DNA of 64,000 bases from Luteimonas marina (lineage in GTDB: Bacteria > Pseudomonadota > Gammaproteobacteria > Xanthomonadales > Xanthomonadaceae). The stretch spans positions 310,001 through 374,000 of the forward strand of contig NZ_VOHK01000003.1 of the NCBI RefSeq assembly GCF_007859325.1. The letters run 5' to 3'. The first letter of the stretch is position 1; each line of letters starts with the position of its first letter. Both the position numbers and the translations under genes were made by a program. Under the pieces are notes generated by a model, which was not told the origin of the DNA, did no database searches, and saw nothing but the letters and a program-made list of their open reading frames with translations. Below are positions 1-10,158 of the stretch, piece by piece.

Positions 1-506
1 TCACCGAGCTGAACCTGCAGGACGCGCGTCCGCCGGAAGAGGTCAAGCCGGCCTTCGACGAGGTCAACAGCGCCCAGCAGACCAACGAGCGCCTGGTCAA
101 CGAGGCCCGCGCCTACGCCGCCAAGGTGGTCCCGGAAGCGCGCGGCGACGCGCAACGCCTGCGCACCACCGCCGAGGGCTACAAGACCGCGTCCGTGGCC
201 CGCGCCACCGGTGACGCGCAGCGCTTCACGCTGCTGGTCGACGAATATCGCAACGCGCCCGACGTGACCCGCAAGCGCCTGTGGCTGGAAACCGTGCAGC
301 AGGTGCTGGCCGACAACCGCAAGATCGTGGGCGGCGACGGCCGCCAGCTGATCTACGTGCCGATGACGCAGTCCGGCAGTTCGGGCAGCGCCTCGCAGCC
401 GCCGGTGCTGCCGCAGGAGATCGTGTCGCCGCCGGTCACCGCGACGCCGGACCCGGCCCTGCCGCGGCCGGCGCGCGCGACCCGCGCCGAAGGAGGCAAC
501 CGATGA
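1..506 (+). CDS. hflK: HflK, membrane protease modulator (3' part only)
   Basis: This is the C-terminal part of HflK; the start lies left of the window and the reading frame enters at base 3. HflK and HflC form the inner-membrane SPFH complex that surrounds and restrains the FtsH protease. What is visible is the end of the SPFH/band-7 coiled-coil region (NSAQQTNERLVNEARAYA, then GDAQRLRTTAEGYK) followed by a Pro/Ser-rich tail, as usual for HflK. The stop codon overlaps the hflC start in an ATGA at 503-506, so the two are translationally coupled. The identification rests on these segments plus the hflC neighbour. Confidence 0.93.
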   Translation, partial: TELNLQDARPPEEVKPAFDEVNSAQQTNERLVNEARAYAAKVVPEARGDAQRLRTTAEGYKTASVARATGDAQRFTLLVDEYRNAPDVTRKRLWLETVQQVLADNRKIVGGDGRQLIYVPMTQSGSSGSASQPPVLPQEIVSPPVTATPDPALPRPARATRAEGGNR

Positions 507-1366
507 GATTCAACCTGATCATCCCCGTGGTGCTGCTGGTGCTGCTGGGCCTGCTCGGCTCGGTCTACGTCGTGCGCGAGGGGCAGGTGGCGCTGGTGCT
601 CAACCTGGGCCGCGTCGCCCGCACCGACATCGGCCCGGGCCTGCACTTCAAGGTCCCGCTGATCGAGACCGCGCGTGTGTTCGACCGCCGCTTCTACGCC
701 GCCGAGTTCTCGCCCGAGCGCTACCTCACCTCAGAGCGCAAGGACGTGAGCGTCGACTTCGTCGCGATCGGCCTGATCAACAACGTCGGCGACTTCTACC
801 GCGCCACCGGCGGGCAGATGGACGTGGCCAACGACCGCCTCGCGCCGATCATCAAGGACTCGCTGCGCAACGAGATCAACGCGCGCACGCTGACCGAACT
901 GGTGTCGGGCGACCGCGCCGAGATCATCGCCAAGCAGCTCGAGGGCATCAACGAGGCCGCGAAGACGCTGGGCATGCGCGTGATCGACATCCGCCTCAAG
1001 CAGATCGACCTGCCCACCGACAGCGACGTCATCGCCCAGGTCTACGACCGCATGCGCGCCGAACGCCGCCAGGTGGCCAGCCGGCTGCGCGCCGAGGGCG
1101 AGGAGCAGGCGCGCATCATCCGCGCCGAGGCCGACCGCGAGCGCACCGTGCTGGTGGCCGAGGCCGAACGCGACGCGCAGAAGCTGCGCGGCGAGGGCGA
1201 TGCCGAGGCGACCCGCATCTACGGCCAGGCCGCACAGCGCGACCCCGCCTTCTACGCCTTCCAGCGCAGCCTGGAGGCCTACCGCAACGCGTTTGCCGAC
1301 GGCGACGGCGTGATCGTGCTCGAGCGCAACGATCCCTTCCTGCAGTACCTGCGCAACGATCGCTGA
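503..1366 (+). CDS. hflC: HflC, membrane protease modulator
   Basis: HflC is 287 aa, the usual length. A single N-terminal membrane anchor (about residues 4-22, LIIPVVLLVLLGLLGSVYVV) is followed by an SPFH/band-7 domain and a long charged helical region rich in Arg, Glu and Ala (RAEGEEQARIIRAEADRERT) that packs with HflK. The open frame extends upstream of 503, but the ATG at 503 is preceded by GAAGGAGG and overlaps the hflK stop, which fixes the start. The complex modulates FtsH proteolysis of membrane proteins. The order hflK-hflC-DUF2065-purA is common in gammaproteobacteria. Confidence 0.96.
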   Translation: MRFNLIIPVVLLVLLGLLGSVYVVREGQVALVLNLGRVARTDIGPGLHFKVPLIETARVFDRRFYAAEFSPERYLTSERKDVSVDFVAIGLINNVGDFYRATGGQMDVANDRLAPIIKDSLRNEINARTLTELVSGDRAEIIAKQLEGINEAAKTLGMRVIDIRLKQIDLPTDSDVIAQVYDRMRAERRQVASRLRAEGEEQARIIRAEADRERTVLVAEAERDAQKLRGEGDAEATRIYGQAAQRDPAFYAFQRSLEAYRNAFADGDGVIVLERNDPFLQYLRNDR

Positions 1367-1430
1367 CGCGTTCGTTTCCTGCCTTCCCCGCGAGCGGGGA
1401 GGGCTTCAACTTCCCCGGCGAGGCGCACGC

Positions 1431-1619
1431 ATGAACGACCTCTGGGCCGCCCTGTGCCTTGTCGCCGTCCTCGAAGGGCTGGTGCTGTTCGTCGCCCCGG
1501 GCGGCTGGAAGCGCGCTGCGGAACAGCTGCAGGCGCTGCCCGAGCGCCAGCTGCGGACGATCGGCGGGATCGTGCTCGTCATCGGTCTGGTTGCCCTGTA
1601 CTTCGTGCGCGGCGGGTAA
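1431..1619 (+). CDS. DUF2065 family small membrane protein
   Basis: This 62-aa protein has two predicted membrane helices (about residues 4-24 and 43-59) joined by a short basic loop (GGWKRAAEQLQALPERQLR). Length, topology and position directly after hflC match the DUF2065/YjeT family. Its function is unknown; the neighbourhood suggests a tie to the HflKC membrane complex, which is inference. It is probably co-transcribed with hflKC, 64 bases downstream of hflC. Confidence 0.88.
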   Translation: MNDLWAALCLVAVLEGLVLFVAPGGWKRAAEQLQALPERQLRTIGGIVLVIGLVALYFVRGG

Positions 1620-1664
1620 GAGCCTGTTCACGGTCCTTGTACCAGGGGCAAACCTCACCGAAGA

Positions 1665-1692
1665 CGTCATCCCGGCTTTCGCCGGGATGACG
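1665..1692. repeat. Family A inverted repeat (single palindrome)
   Basis: Perfect 12-bp arms (CGTCATCCCGGC) flank a TTTC loop. It belongs to the commonest dispersed repeat family in this window, whose other copies are at 5811, 25947, 29017, 31498, 47094, 50681, 56458 and 57857. It lies in the 324-base gap between the DUF2065 gene and purA, which otherwise holds only a terminator-like hairpin and the purA leader. Confidence 0.85.
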
Positions 1693-1776
1693 GAGGCTCC
1701 TGCTCTTGCTCCGCAGCCTTCGTGGCGCCCCACGGCCGCGGGGTGGCCTCCGTCGCCCGAAACCCGGATAATGCGC

Positions 1777-1823
1777 AAAAGCCGGGTGGGCCGATCCAGC
1801 AGGATCGCGCCTCCCGGCTTTTT
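1777..1823. terminator. Terminator-like bipartite hairpin upstream of purA
   Basis: The outer stem pairs AAAAGCCGGG (1777-1786) with CCCGGCTTTTT (1813-1823). Inside it a second stem pairs CGATCC with GGATCG around an AGCA loop (1792-1807). The run of T on the plus strand and A on the minus strand fits a bidirectional Rho-independent terminator ending the hflKC-DUF2065 unit about 120 bases before purA. Confidence 0.6.
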
Positions 1824-1937
1824 CCGTGTCTGGCCCCGGCGTGGCGGCGCGCTCCCCGATGGAGCAAACCGTGCAATCGCGACGAGGCCCGATCCGGCCC
1901 ATCCAGCGGCCCCGATGGCCGCATGCAAGAGGAGTGA

Positions 1938-3236
<1,299 letters not shown>

Positions 3237-3267
3237 GGCGCCGTCGGGCGCAGCGAAGCCTGACCGG

Positions 3268-3292
3268 AAGCCCCGCGCAAGCGGGGCTTTCG
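3268..3292. terminator. Rho-independent terminator after purA
   Basis: AAGCCCCGC (3268-3276) pairs with GCGGGGCTT (3281-3289) around a GCAA loop, followed by TTCGTCTTT. It lies 31 bases beyond the purA stop. The rest of the 326-base gap to the receptor gene holds the Fur box and receptor leader. Confidence 0.8.
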
Positions 3293-3426
3293 TCTTTCCG
3301 GGGAAGGCGAAAGGCGCGCGGCTTGTCCACCCTGACCGTGGACGGCCGTTGTCGCAAGCCCCGGGGACCGCTTTCCGGGTAACCAGCGGGGCTTGCGCGG
3401 GTAGTTGCATGGGAATCACTTGAACA

Positions 3427-3443
3427 ATGCGAATCATTCGCAT
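3427..3443. promoter_or_regulatory. Fur box upstream of the siderophore receptor
   Basis: ATGCGAAT-C-ATTCGCAT is a perfect 8-bp inverted repeat around one central base and closely resembles the iron-regulator Fur consensus (GATAAT-type arrays). It is AT-richer than its surroundings and sits about 120 bases before the receptor start. Repression by Fe-Fur of the receptor and the downstream iron genes is expected. Confidence 0.85.
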
Positions 3444-3562
3444 CTAATATCCGGTCTGTCGACCGAGAGCGCTTCAGCGCCCCAATCAGCTCCCGTGAAT
3501 CGGGCCGGCCGTGCTGGCCAGACCGACGAACGCCACCTCCTTCTTCCCGATCCGGACTCTCA

Positions 3563-5767
3563 ATGCACCCTACGCGACCGTCCATCCCGCGGCCCGCCTC
3601 CGCTCCGTCTTCCCCTGCCCGCGGCCGCCTGCACGCCGCGATCGCGCTGGCCCTGGCCTGCCTGTCCGGCACCGCCCTTTCCGCGCCGCAGGACGCTTCG
3701 GCCGATGCCCAGGCCACCGGCGACGCCACCGCCTCCGAACTGGACACGGTCCTCGTCGTCGCCCAGCGCGCCAGCCGCGTCAGCAACGGCGCCCTCAACC
3801 TGGACCTGGCGATCCGGGACACCCCGCAATCGATCAGCGTGGTGACCGACGAGCAGATGCGGCAGTTCGGCGCCGCCAGCGTCAACGACGCACTGCGCCT
3901 GGCCACCGGCGTGCGCGTCGACGAATGGGAAACCAACCGCACCAGCTATAGCGCGCGCGGCTTCGACATCCTCAACACCCAGATCGACGGCGTCGGCATG
4001 CCCAACAGCTGGGGGATCGCGACCGGCGCGATGGACACCTCGGGCTACGAGAAGGTGGAAGTGATCCGCGGCGCCAACGGCCTGCTCACCGGCGTCGGCA
4101 ACGCCGCCGGCACCATCAACTACGTGCGCAAGCGCCCGACCAACGAGCGCCAGGGTTCGTTCGGCCTGAGCTACGGCTCGTGGAGCACCCTGCGCGCCGA
4201 AGCCGACTACTCGACCCCGTTCACCGAAGACGGCACCTGGGCCGGTCGCATCGTCGCCGCGCACGAGGACGGCGAGTCCTGGCTGCAGGCGAACGAGAAC
4301 AGCCGCAACTACGTCTATGGCGTGGTCGACGGCCAGGTCGGCGAGAACGGCACCCTGGCGTTCGGCTATTCGTACCAGCGGGCCAAGTCCGACGGCATCA
4401 TGTGGGGCGCGCTGGCCTTCATGAACAGCGACGGCACCCAGTCGAAATGGCCGACCAGCGCCACCACCACCCAGGACTGGACCTACTGGAACACCACCGA
4501 CCAGACCGCCTTCGCCGAATACGCCCACCAGCTCGGCGCGGACTGGCAGCTGAAGGTCTCGTACAACTACCGCCGCGCCGAAGGCGACGAGCGCATGTTC
4601 TACGCCTACCTGCCGGATCCTGACTTCGAAGGCACCTCGATCGCGCTCGACCCGCTGACCGGCCTGGGCCTGGTCGGCTATCCGTGGGGCGGCAACGACG
4701 AGTCGACCGCGCACCTGGGCGCGGTCACCCTCGACGGCCATTTCCAGCTGTTCGGCCGCGACCAGCAGGTGGTGCTGGGCGCCAGCCTCTCGCGCGCCGA
4801 GGGCGACAACTGGGAACGCAGCGCCGAATTCCCCCACCCCGGCTGGGGCGAGCTGCCGCCGTTCCCGTACCCGACCGACGCGATCCCCGAGCCGGCCTGG
4901 AACGACCCGGCGCAGTATTCCGAGCTCAACCAGCACCTGCGCCGCTTGTTCGGCACCGTGCGCCTGGCGCTCGGCGATCGCCTCAACGCCATCGTCGGCG
5001 CCAACCATGCCCGCTACCGCCGCGAAGGCTGGTCGTATGCACTGAGCTTCGACCAGACCACCAGCCACACCAGCCCCTACGCCGGCCTGACTTTCGACTT
5101 CAGCGACCGCGTCCTCGGCTACGTCAGCTATTCGGACATCTACCAGCCGCAGGACCAGGTGGACGAGAACGACCGCTACCTCGACGCCAGCAAGGGCGTG
5201 AACTACGAGGTCGGGATCAAGGCCGACTGGCTGGACAAGCGCCTGCTGACCACGCTGGCCGTGTTCAAGGCCGACCAGGACGGACTGGCCACGCCCACCG
5301 GCCGTTACAACGAGTTCGGTTCGTCGATCTACGTGCCCATGGACGTGCGCTCCAGGGGCGTCGAGTTCGAGGCCGTCGGCAAGCTCGGCGACCACCTCGA
5401 CCTGGTGTTCGGCTACACGGCGCTGAAGCTCGATGGCCTGAACGGCGAAGACACCTATTCCTGGGTGCCGCGCCGCAGCGCCAACCTGCTGCTCAGCGGC
5501 CGCCTGGCCGGCTACAACGCGCTGTCCTGGGGCGTCGGCGGGCGCTGGCAGGGCGACATCTTCAACGTGGAATCCAGCGGTTTCCCCGTGCGCCAGGACA
5601 GCTATGCGGTGGTCAACGGCTTCGTGGCCTGGGACTTCCTGCCCGACGCGACCCTGCGCCTGAACGTCAACAACCTCGGCGACGAGAAGTACATCAACAC
5701 CCTGCGCTACAGCGGCTACTACGGCGCCCCGCGCAACTACACCCTGAGCGCCAGCTGGCGCTTCTGA
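3563..5767 (+). CDS. TonB-dependent siderophore receptor (FhuE-like)
   Basis: This 734-aa outer-membrane receptor has a basic N-terminus and a signal peptide (AAIALALACLSGTALSA, cleavage near residue 40). A short TonB-box region (DTVLVVAQRA, about 59-68) is followed by a plug domain (TPQSISVVTDEQMRQFG; VEVIRGANGLLTGVGNAAGT) and a 22-strand barrel ending in the aromatic YTLSASWRF. The plug wording is typical of receptors for ferric hydroxamates such as coprogen or rhodotorulic acid, so FhuE-like is the best guess; the ligand cannot be read from sequence alone. A Fur box lies upstream and three iron-uptake membrane genes follow. Confidence 0.93.
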   Translation: MHPTRPSIPRPASAPSSPARGRLHAAIALALACLSGTALSAPQDASADAQATGDATASELDTVLVVAQRASRVSNGALNLDLAIRDTPQSISVVTDEQMRQFGAASVNDALRLATGVRVDEWETNRTSYSARGFDILNTQIDGVGMPNSWGIATGAMDTSGYEKVEVIRGANGLLTGVGNAAGTINYVRKRPTNERQGSFGLSYGSWSTLRAEADYSTPFTEDGTWAGRIVAAHEDGESWLQANENSRNYVYGVVDGQVGENGTLAFGYSYQRAKSDGIMWGALAFMNSDGTQSKWPTSATTTQDWTYWNTTDQTAFAEYAHQLGADWQLKVSYNYRRAEGDERMFYAYLPDPDFEGTSIALDPLTGLGLVGYPWGGNDESTAHLGAVTLDGHFQLFGRDQQVVLGASLSRAEGDNWERSAEFPHPGWGELPPFPYPTDAIPEPAWNDPAQYSELNQHLRRLFGTVRLALGDRLNAIVGANHARYRREGWSYALSFDQTTSHTSPYAGLTFDFSDRVLGYVSYSDIYQPQDQVDENDRYLDASKGVNYEVGIKADWLDKRLLTTLAVFKADQDGLATPTGRYNEFGSSIYVPMDVRSRGVEFEAVGKLGDHLDLVFGYTALKLDGLNGEDTYSWVPRRSANLLLSGRLAGYNALSWGVGGRWQGDIFNVESSGFPVRQDSYAVVNGFVAWDFLPDATLRLNVNNLGDEKYINTLRYSGYYGAPRNYTLSASWRF

Positions 5768-5810
5768 CGAGGGATATCCTTGGCAATCCCCGACAGCCTG
5801 CCCCAAGGTC

Positions 5811-5836
5811 GTCGTCCCCGCGAAGGCGGGGATGAC
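5811..5836. repeat. Family A inverted repeat (single palindrome)
   Basis: GTCGTCCCCGC and GCGGGGATGAC pair with one mismatch around a GAAG loop. It sits in the short gap between the receptor and the next iron gene. As a stable hairpin it could reduce read-through or stabilise the upstream mRNA. Confidence 0.75.
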
Positions 5837-5882
5837 GGCGATTGTTGAGTTCCCCTTGATCCACATCGACACAGCAGACGCC

Positions 5883-6203
5883 ATGTCACAGGCCTCCACC
5901 ACCTTCGCCCCATCCCACCGCGCCCCGCGCCTGCATCTGGTCGCGCGCGTGACCGCCGCCGTGCTCGGCGGCTACGCCTTCGCCTGGGGCCTCATCGCCA
6001 CCGGCGCCAGCCTGATGTTCGCGGCCGGCATGGGTTTCCACGACGCCGAGTTCCTCGCCAGCCTGCTCGGCGTGCTGGCCTTCCTCGTCGCGTTCCTGTG
6101 GGCCATCGCCGCGCGGCGGCTGTGGCTGGTGTGGACGGTGCTGCTCGGCGGCGGCGCGCTGCTCGCGGTCACCGGTTCGCTGGTGCAGTCGGCGCTGGTC
6201 TGA
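5883..6203 (+). CDS. DUF3649 family iron-uptake-associated membrane protein
   Basis: This 106-aa protein has three hydrophobic segments (about residues 20-45, 53-73 and 77-100). Family membership rests on this pattern and on the receptor/DUF3649/PepSY/DUF3325 order, which recurs in iron-uptake loci of pseudomonads and xanthomonads. The open frame continues to an ATG at 5832, but that codon lies inside the repeat at 5811-5836, so the ATG at 5883 is preferred. Its precise role is unknown; help with ferric-siderophore reduction or release at the inner membrane is a guess from context. Confidence 0.8.
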   Translation: MSQASTTFAPSHRAPRLHLVARVTAAVLGGYAFAWGLIATGASLMFAAGMGFHDAEFLASLLGVLAFLVAFLWAIAARRLWLVWTVLLGGGALLAVTGSLVQSALV

Positions 6204-6214
6204 GGAGGATGCAG

Positions 6215-7882
6215 ATGTTCCAGAGCTTCCGGCAGGCGATGGCCTGGCTGCACACCTGGTTCGGACTGGTGCTGGGCTTCGTGCTCATGGCCGCGTTCTT
6301 CTTCGGCGCGCTGTCGGTGTTCGACCGCGAGATCGACCGCTGGTCGATCCCGGCCACGCGCTTCGAGCCGCAGCCGATGCCTTCGTTCGAGCAGGTACTG
6401 CGCCCGGTGTTCGAGCGCATGCAGCCGTTGCCGGCGGACGTGCAGGCGCTGCGGGCGCGCCTGGACACGCCGGTGCCCGACCGCTTCGACACCGTCAACT
6501 ACTGGAGCGCCTACACCACCCACCGCGACCCAGTGCTGGGCGTGTACGCCGGCTTCGCCGTCCCGGGCGCGAAGGACCCGGACGAGGCGATCTACGCCGA
6601 TCGCACCATCGACCCGCGCAGCGGCGTGGAGCTGCCCGACGACCGGCTCAAGGTCGGCAGCGGCTTCTTCTACCCGATGCACTACGGGCTGACGCTGGAC
6701 TGGAAGAACCTCGGCATCTACATCGTCGGCTTCTCGGCGCTGGTGATGCTGGCCGCGCTGGTCAGCGGCGTGGTGATGCACCGCAAGCTCTTCCGCGAAT
6801 TCTTCACCTTCCGCCCGGGCAAGGCGCGCCTGCGCAGCACGCTCGACCTGCACAACCTCACCGGCGTGGTCGCGCTGCCGTTCCACTTCTTCTTCGCCTT
6901 CACCGGCCTGCTGATCTTCGCCGCCACCTACTACTTCCCGCTGGGCCACACCCAGCTGCATGACCTGCACGATCTCGGCGCGCAAATCGAAGCGCGCGCG
7001 ACCGGCCTGCCGCACGAACGCGCCGGCGTGCCCGCGGGGCTGGCGAACGTGGACGCGATGGTCGCCGATGCGCAGCGGCGCTGGGCCGAAGACGACAAGG
7101 CCGGCGACGTCGGCTTCCTGGTATTGCAGCACGTGGGCGACGCCAACGGCTACGTCAGCGTCTACCGCGCCGGCACCGACCGCATCGCCCTGGTCGGCGA
7201 CGCCATCCACTACAAGGCCTCGACCGGCGAACTGATCCGCGAGGATCCGGCCGCGACGCCGGTCGCGCGCGTCGCCGAGTTCCTCACCGGCCTGCACCTG
7301 CAGCACTTCCGCCACTGGCTGCTGCGCTGGCTGTACGTGCTGGGCGGGCTCGCGGGCGCGGTGTGCATCGCGACAGGCTTCATCTTCTTCGTCGAGAAGC
7401 GCAAGCGCCAGCACGCGAAGCAGGGCAGCCAGGGCGCGCGCGTGGTCGATGCGCTGGCGGTGGCCTCGGTCACCGGCATGGTGCTGGCGGCGTTGGGCAT
7501 CCTCGTCGCCAACCGCCTGCTGCCCGACGACCTGCCGGCGCGCGGCGACTGGGAACGCTACGCGTTCTGGGGCACCTGGGTGCTGGCGCTGCTGCACGCC
7601 GCTTGGCGCAGCGCACCGGTGGCACGGGGCCTGCCGAATCCGGCGTGGCGCGAACAGTGCCGTGCGATCGCCGTGATGGCGCTGGCTGCCGTGCTGCTCA
7701 ACTGGATCACCACCGGCGACCATCTGCTGCGCACGCTGTCCGCCGGCTACTGGCCGGTCGCCGGCTTCGACCTTTCGCTGCTGGTGACCGCCGCAATTGC
7801 CTTCGTCGCCGCGCGCAGGCTCGGCCGACGTGCCGTCGCCACCGAAGCCTACGCCACCGGCCCGGAGGCGCGGCATGCCTGA
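6215..7882 (+). CDS. PepSY-associated transmembrane protein, iron uptake
   Basis: This 555-aa inner-membrane protein starts WLHTWFGLVLGFVLM, a typical PepSY-TM opening (helix 1, about 14-35). Further helices lie near 170-190 (IYIVGFSALVMLAALVSGV), 225-245 (FHFFFAFTGLLIFAATYYF) and 370-395, with more in the C-terminal third. Extramembrane regions have the PepSY character. Such proteins occur with siderophore receptors and are proposed ferric-siderophore reductases; that function is inferred. The ATG at 6215 has GAGGAGG at 6202-6208; a second ATG at 6209 overlaps this site and is less likely. The 3' end overlaps the next gene by 8 bases. Confidence 0.88.
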   Translation: MFQSFRQAMAWLHTWFGLVLGFVLMAAFFFGALSVFDREIDRWSIPATRFEPQPMPSFEQVLRPVFERMQPLPADVQALRARLDTPVPDRFDTVNYWSAYTTHRDPVLGVYAGFAVPGAKDPDEAIYADRTIDPRSGVELPDDRLKVGSGFFYPMHYGLTLDWKNLGIYIVGFSALVMLAALVSGVVMHRKLFREFFTFRPGKARLRSTLDLHNLTGVVALPFHFFFAFTGLLIFAATYYFPLGHTQLHDLHDLGAQIEARATGLPHERAGVPAGLANVDAMVADAQRRWAEDDKAGDVGFLVLQHVGDANGYVSVYRAGTDRIALVGDAIHYKASTGELIREDPAATPVARVAEFLTGLHLQHFRHWLLRWLYVLGGLAGAVCIATGFIFFVEKRKRQHAKQGSQGARVVDALAVASVTGMVLAALGILVANRLLPDDLPARGDWERYAFWGTWVLALLHAAWRSAPVARGLPNPAWREQCRAIAVMALAAVLLNWITTGDHLLRTLSAGYWPVAGFDLSLLVTAAIAFVAARRLGRRAVATEAYATGPEARHA

Positions 7883-8213
7883 GCACGCTTCCGCGGCCTG
7901 GCTGCTGCTGGCCGCCGTGGCGAGCGCCTTCGCCGGCATGGGCTGGCTGGCGCTGTCGATGCCGATGCATGCACAGCAGGCCTGGAACCGCGCGCCCGCA
8001 CCCGCGGCGCTGCGCGTGCTGCGCTGGCTCGGCGCCATCGCCATCGCCGCCGCGCTGTTCCTGTGCCTGCGCGTGGACCACGCCACGATGGCGGTGCTGG
8101 TGTGGGTGATGGCGCTGAGCGGCGCCGCGCTGATGGTGGCGTTCGTGCTGTCTTCGCGGCCGTACTGGCTGCGTGTGCTGGCGCCGTGGGTGCGGGGGGC
8201 GGGGGGCGGGTAA
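7875..8213 (+). CDS. DUF3325 family membrane protein
   Basis: This 112-aa protein has three to four hydrophobic segments (about residues 8-28, 45-62, 68-88 and 95-105) and starts inside the last codons of the PepSY gene (ATGCCTGA overlap). It is the usual last member of the DUF3649-PepSY-DUF3325 iron group, so translational coupling and shared iron control are likely. No enzymatic motif is visible. Confidence 0.82.
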   Translation: MPEHASAAWLLLAAVASAFAGMGWLALSMPMHAQQAWNRAPAPAALRVLRWLGAIAIAAALFLCLRVDHATMAVLVWVMALSGAALMVAFVLSSRPYWLRVLAPWVRGAGGG

Positions 8214-8268
8214 AACCCTTCTCGGCCCAGTCGGCAGGCCCCGTGCTGGCAGCAAAGCGCGTCGGCGC

Positions 8269-10134
8269 CTACGTTCCCTGGTGCGCGGAGAGGATATCCC
8301 TCACTCCGCGATCCGTCGCGTACACATAGCAGCCTTTCAGGCCACGAGTCATGAGTGTCTTGTAGGTGTTGCGGATGATCCTGTCCACGCGGGCGTGGAG
8401 CGAGGGATCGGCCTTGGCGCCTGATCGATATCCCCGGATCGACCGGTCGTGCCGGGAACGCTTCGACGGATCGGTGGTCAGGACGCCGTCGTTGGCGACA
8501 AGGTCGGGGCCGATGATCACGCCCACGTAGTCCAGTTCCAGCCCTTGGCAGGTGTGGATGCAGCCAACCTGTTCGACGGAGCCGTTGGCGACGATCCAGA
8601 GGCTGCCGTCCCTGTCGAGATTCCACTGCGCCCGGTAGTCGAACGCGGGAATGACGATGTCGCAGGCACCCGGATCGCGCTTGCTCTTCCAGTCCCAGCA
8701 GTAGCCGGCGACGACGCGCGACTTGTTGTTGTGCAGGTTCCTTTCGCGGATCAGCTCGTGCAGTTCGACCGGTGAATCCATGACCCGGAAGTCGAATGCG
8801 CCGCGGTCGAAGTCGGCATTGGCGGTTTCGCGGATGCCCAGCAGGTTGTCGAGCCATGCCACGTAGCCGTCCGAGCCCGCGCAGCGGAACTGCGATGCGA
8901 GCTCCAGCGTGGTGATCTCCGCGCCGGCGGCATTGGCCCACTGGACCAGTTCCGCGCTGCGGCCGATGTCGGCCAGGGTGACGATCTGGTCGTCGTCGAC
9001 GAAGAAGATCGTGCACTTGGCGCTGCGGACCAGTTCCATGACCTGGTTCTGCCCAAGATTGCCGTAGAGGCCGCTCTTCTCGTTGAGGCGGTGGGCTTCG
9101 TCGACCACCAGCGTGTCGAACACGTCCGGCTCGGACTCGTGGAAGACGCCGGAACCCGAGAACAGGTTGCCGATCTCGACACGGCGGACATGGCCGGCCA
9201 GTTTCCGGGCATAGACGGCGCGCGGCGCCGCGTTCTTCGAAACGTACTTCGTCACGAGGCCACGCTTGGTCAGTTCAACCAGCAGGTTGACCGCCACCAC
9301 GGATTTCCCGGTGCCGGGGCCTCCCTTCACGATGACGACTTGCTTCCGTCGCGGAGTCGCTTGCGCCGCTCGCGCCAGGCAGGTTTCGTAGGCGACCTTC
9401 TGGTCGTCCACCAGCACGAACTCGCGGTTGCCCTTCAGCATCCTTGCGAGGCTGTCGGCCAACATCTTCGAAGGCCGGATGCGGCCGCTCTCGATCCGGT
9501 ACAGCAGTTCTCCCTTGTCGCCCTTCCTGACGTGCCGCTTGATGAACTCCCGCAGGCGGTCGAGTTCGTCGGCGCCATGCAGGAACAGTGGGGCCTTGGA
9601 AAGATAGTTCGCGTAATGGGCGTCCCGGATGACGCCGTCGTCGCGGTAGTTGTGTAGATAGGCGCAGGGATGCAGGGCGGTGCCCGACTCGTGGATCGCC
9701 TCGTTGAAGCCGCTCAGCAGGGCCGCATATGACCATGCCTGGTAGCTGGGGTGCGGGCCTTCCCGGTCGAAGCCGCCGCCGCGGTTTGCGATGATCAGTC
9801 CGTCCTTCTCGCTGATTCGGGACGAGGACCACTGCTTCAGTTCGACGATGATCGCGTTCGGCGTGTCGTCGCCGGACAGGCCGGACAGGATGAAGTCGAT
9901 GCGCTTGGCGCTCTGGGGAATGCCGTATTCGATGGCAACCCCCGTATCGTCCGGGATGCCTCTGTCGCGCAACACGCGGGCCATCTCCGACAGCGATGCC
10001 TTCCACGACCTGAACTCGCCCTGCGAGGCATAGCGCTTGGTCTTCTGGACGTAGGCGGCCGCCACCACGTCCTCGATGTCGCGGTTGTCCGCATCTTCCA
10101 GGAACGTCGATTTGGTGCCCTGGTAGATGATCAA
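8269..10134 (-). CDS. DUF2075 protein: PD-(D/E)XK-like nuclease plus SF1-type helicase
   Basis: This 621-aa protein has two parts. Residues about 60-210 contain an IDFILS...IIVELKQW pattern (D80, E98, K100), the layout of PD-(D/E)XK nucleases. Residues about 260-621 form an SF1-like ATPase: Walker A GGPGTGKS (271-278), Walker B DTLVVDEAHR (about 340-349), FFVDDDQ (377-383), SQFRC, HTCQGLELDYVGVI, and a closing TRGLKGCYVYATD that resembles motif VI. It probably acts on DNA or RNA with coupled unwinding and cutting. The gene begins with TTG behind a strong ribosome-binding site. The MazG-type gene lies 24 bases upstream on the same strand. GC content looks lower than in the flanking genes, a possible sign of transfer. 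A defence role is inferred, not shown. Confidence 0.85.
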   Translation of the reverse strand: MIIYQGTKSTFLEDADNRDIEDVVAAAYVQKTKRYASQGEFRSWKASLSEMARVLRDRGIPDDTGVAIEYGIPQSAKRIDFILSGLSGDDTPNAIIVELKQWSSSRISEKDGLIIANRGGGFDREGPHPSYQAWSYAALLSGFNEAIHESGTALHPCAYLHNYRDDGVIRDAHYANYLSKAPLFLHGADELDRLREFIKRHVRKGDKGELLYRIESGRIRPSKMLADSLARMLKGNREFVLVDDQKVAYETCLARAAQATPRRKQVVIVKGGPGTGKSVVAVNLLVELTKRGLVTKYVSKNAAPRAVYARKLAGHVRRVEIGNLFSGSGVFHESEPDVFDTLVVDEAHRLNEKSGLYGNLGQNQVMELVRSAKCTIFFVDDDQIVTLADIGRSAELVQWANAAGAEITTLELASQFRCAGSDGYVAWLDNLLGIRETANADFDRGAFDFRVMDSPVELHELIRERNLHNNKSRVVAGYCWDWKSKRDPGACDIVIPAFDYRAQWNLDRDGSLWIVANGSVEQVGCIHTCQGLELDYVGVIIGPDLVANDGVLTTDPSKRSRHDRSIRGYRSGAKADPSLHARVDRIIRNTYKTLMTRGLKGCYVYATDRGVRDILSAHQGT

Positions 10135-10140
10135 GTCAGG

Positions 10141-10151
10141 TCTCCCCTCCC
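10141..10151 (-). promoter_or_regulatory. Ribosome-binding site that fixes a TTG start
   Basis: On the minus strand the sequence GGGAGGGGAGA lies 6 bases before the TTG at 10134. The first in-frame ATG is 50 codons further in and would remove conserved-looking residues, so the TTG is taken as the start. Confidence 0.7.
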
Positions 10152-10158
10152 ATCCACA

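Noticed and set aside
503-1366. Starting hflC at 281 to use the full open frame
   Set aside because: The extra N-terminus is an out-of-frame reading of hflK; the ATG at 503 has a ribosome-binding site and gives the normal membrane anchor.
5972-9016. A 1014-codon minus-strand open frame across the iron genes
   Set aside because: It overlaps the DUF3649, PepSY and DUF3325 genes antisense and shows no recognisable domain; its upper part is an out-of-frame shadow of the helicase.
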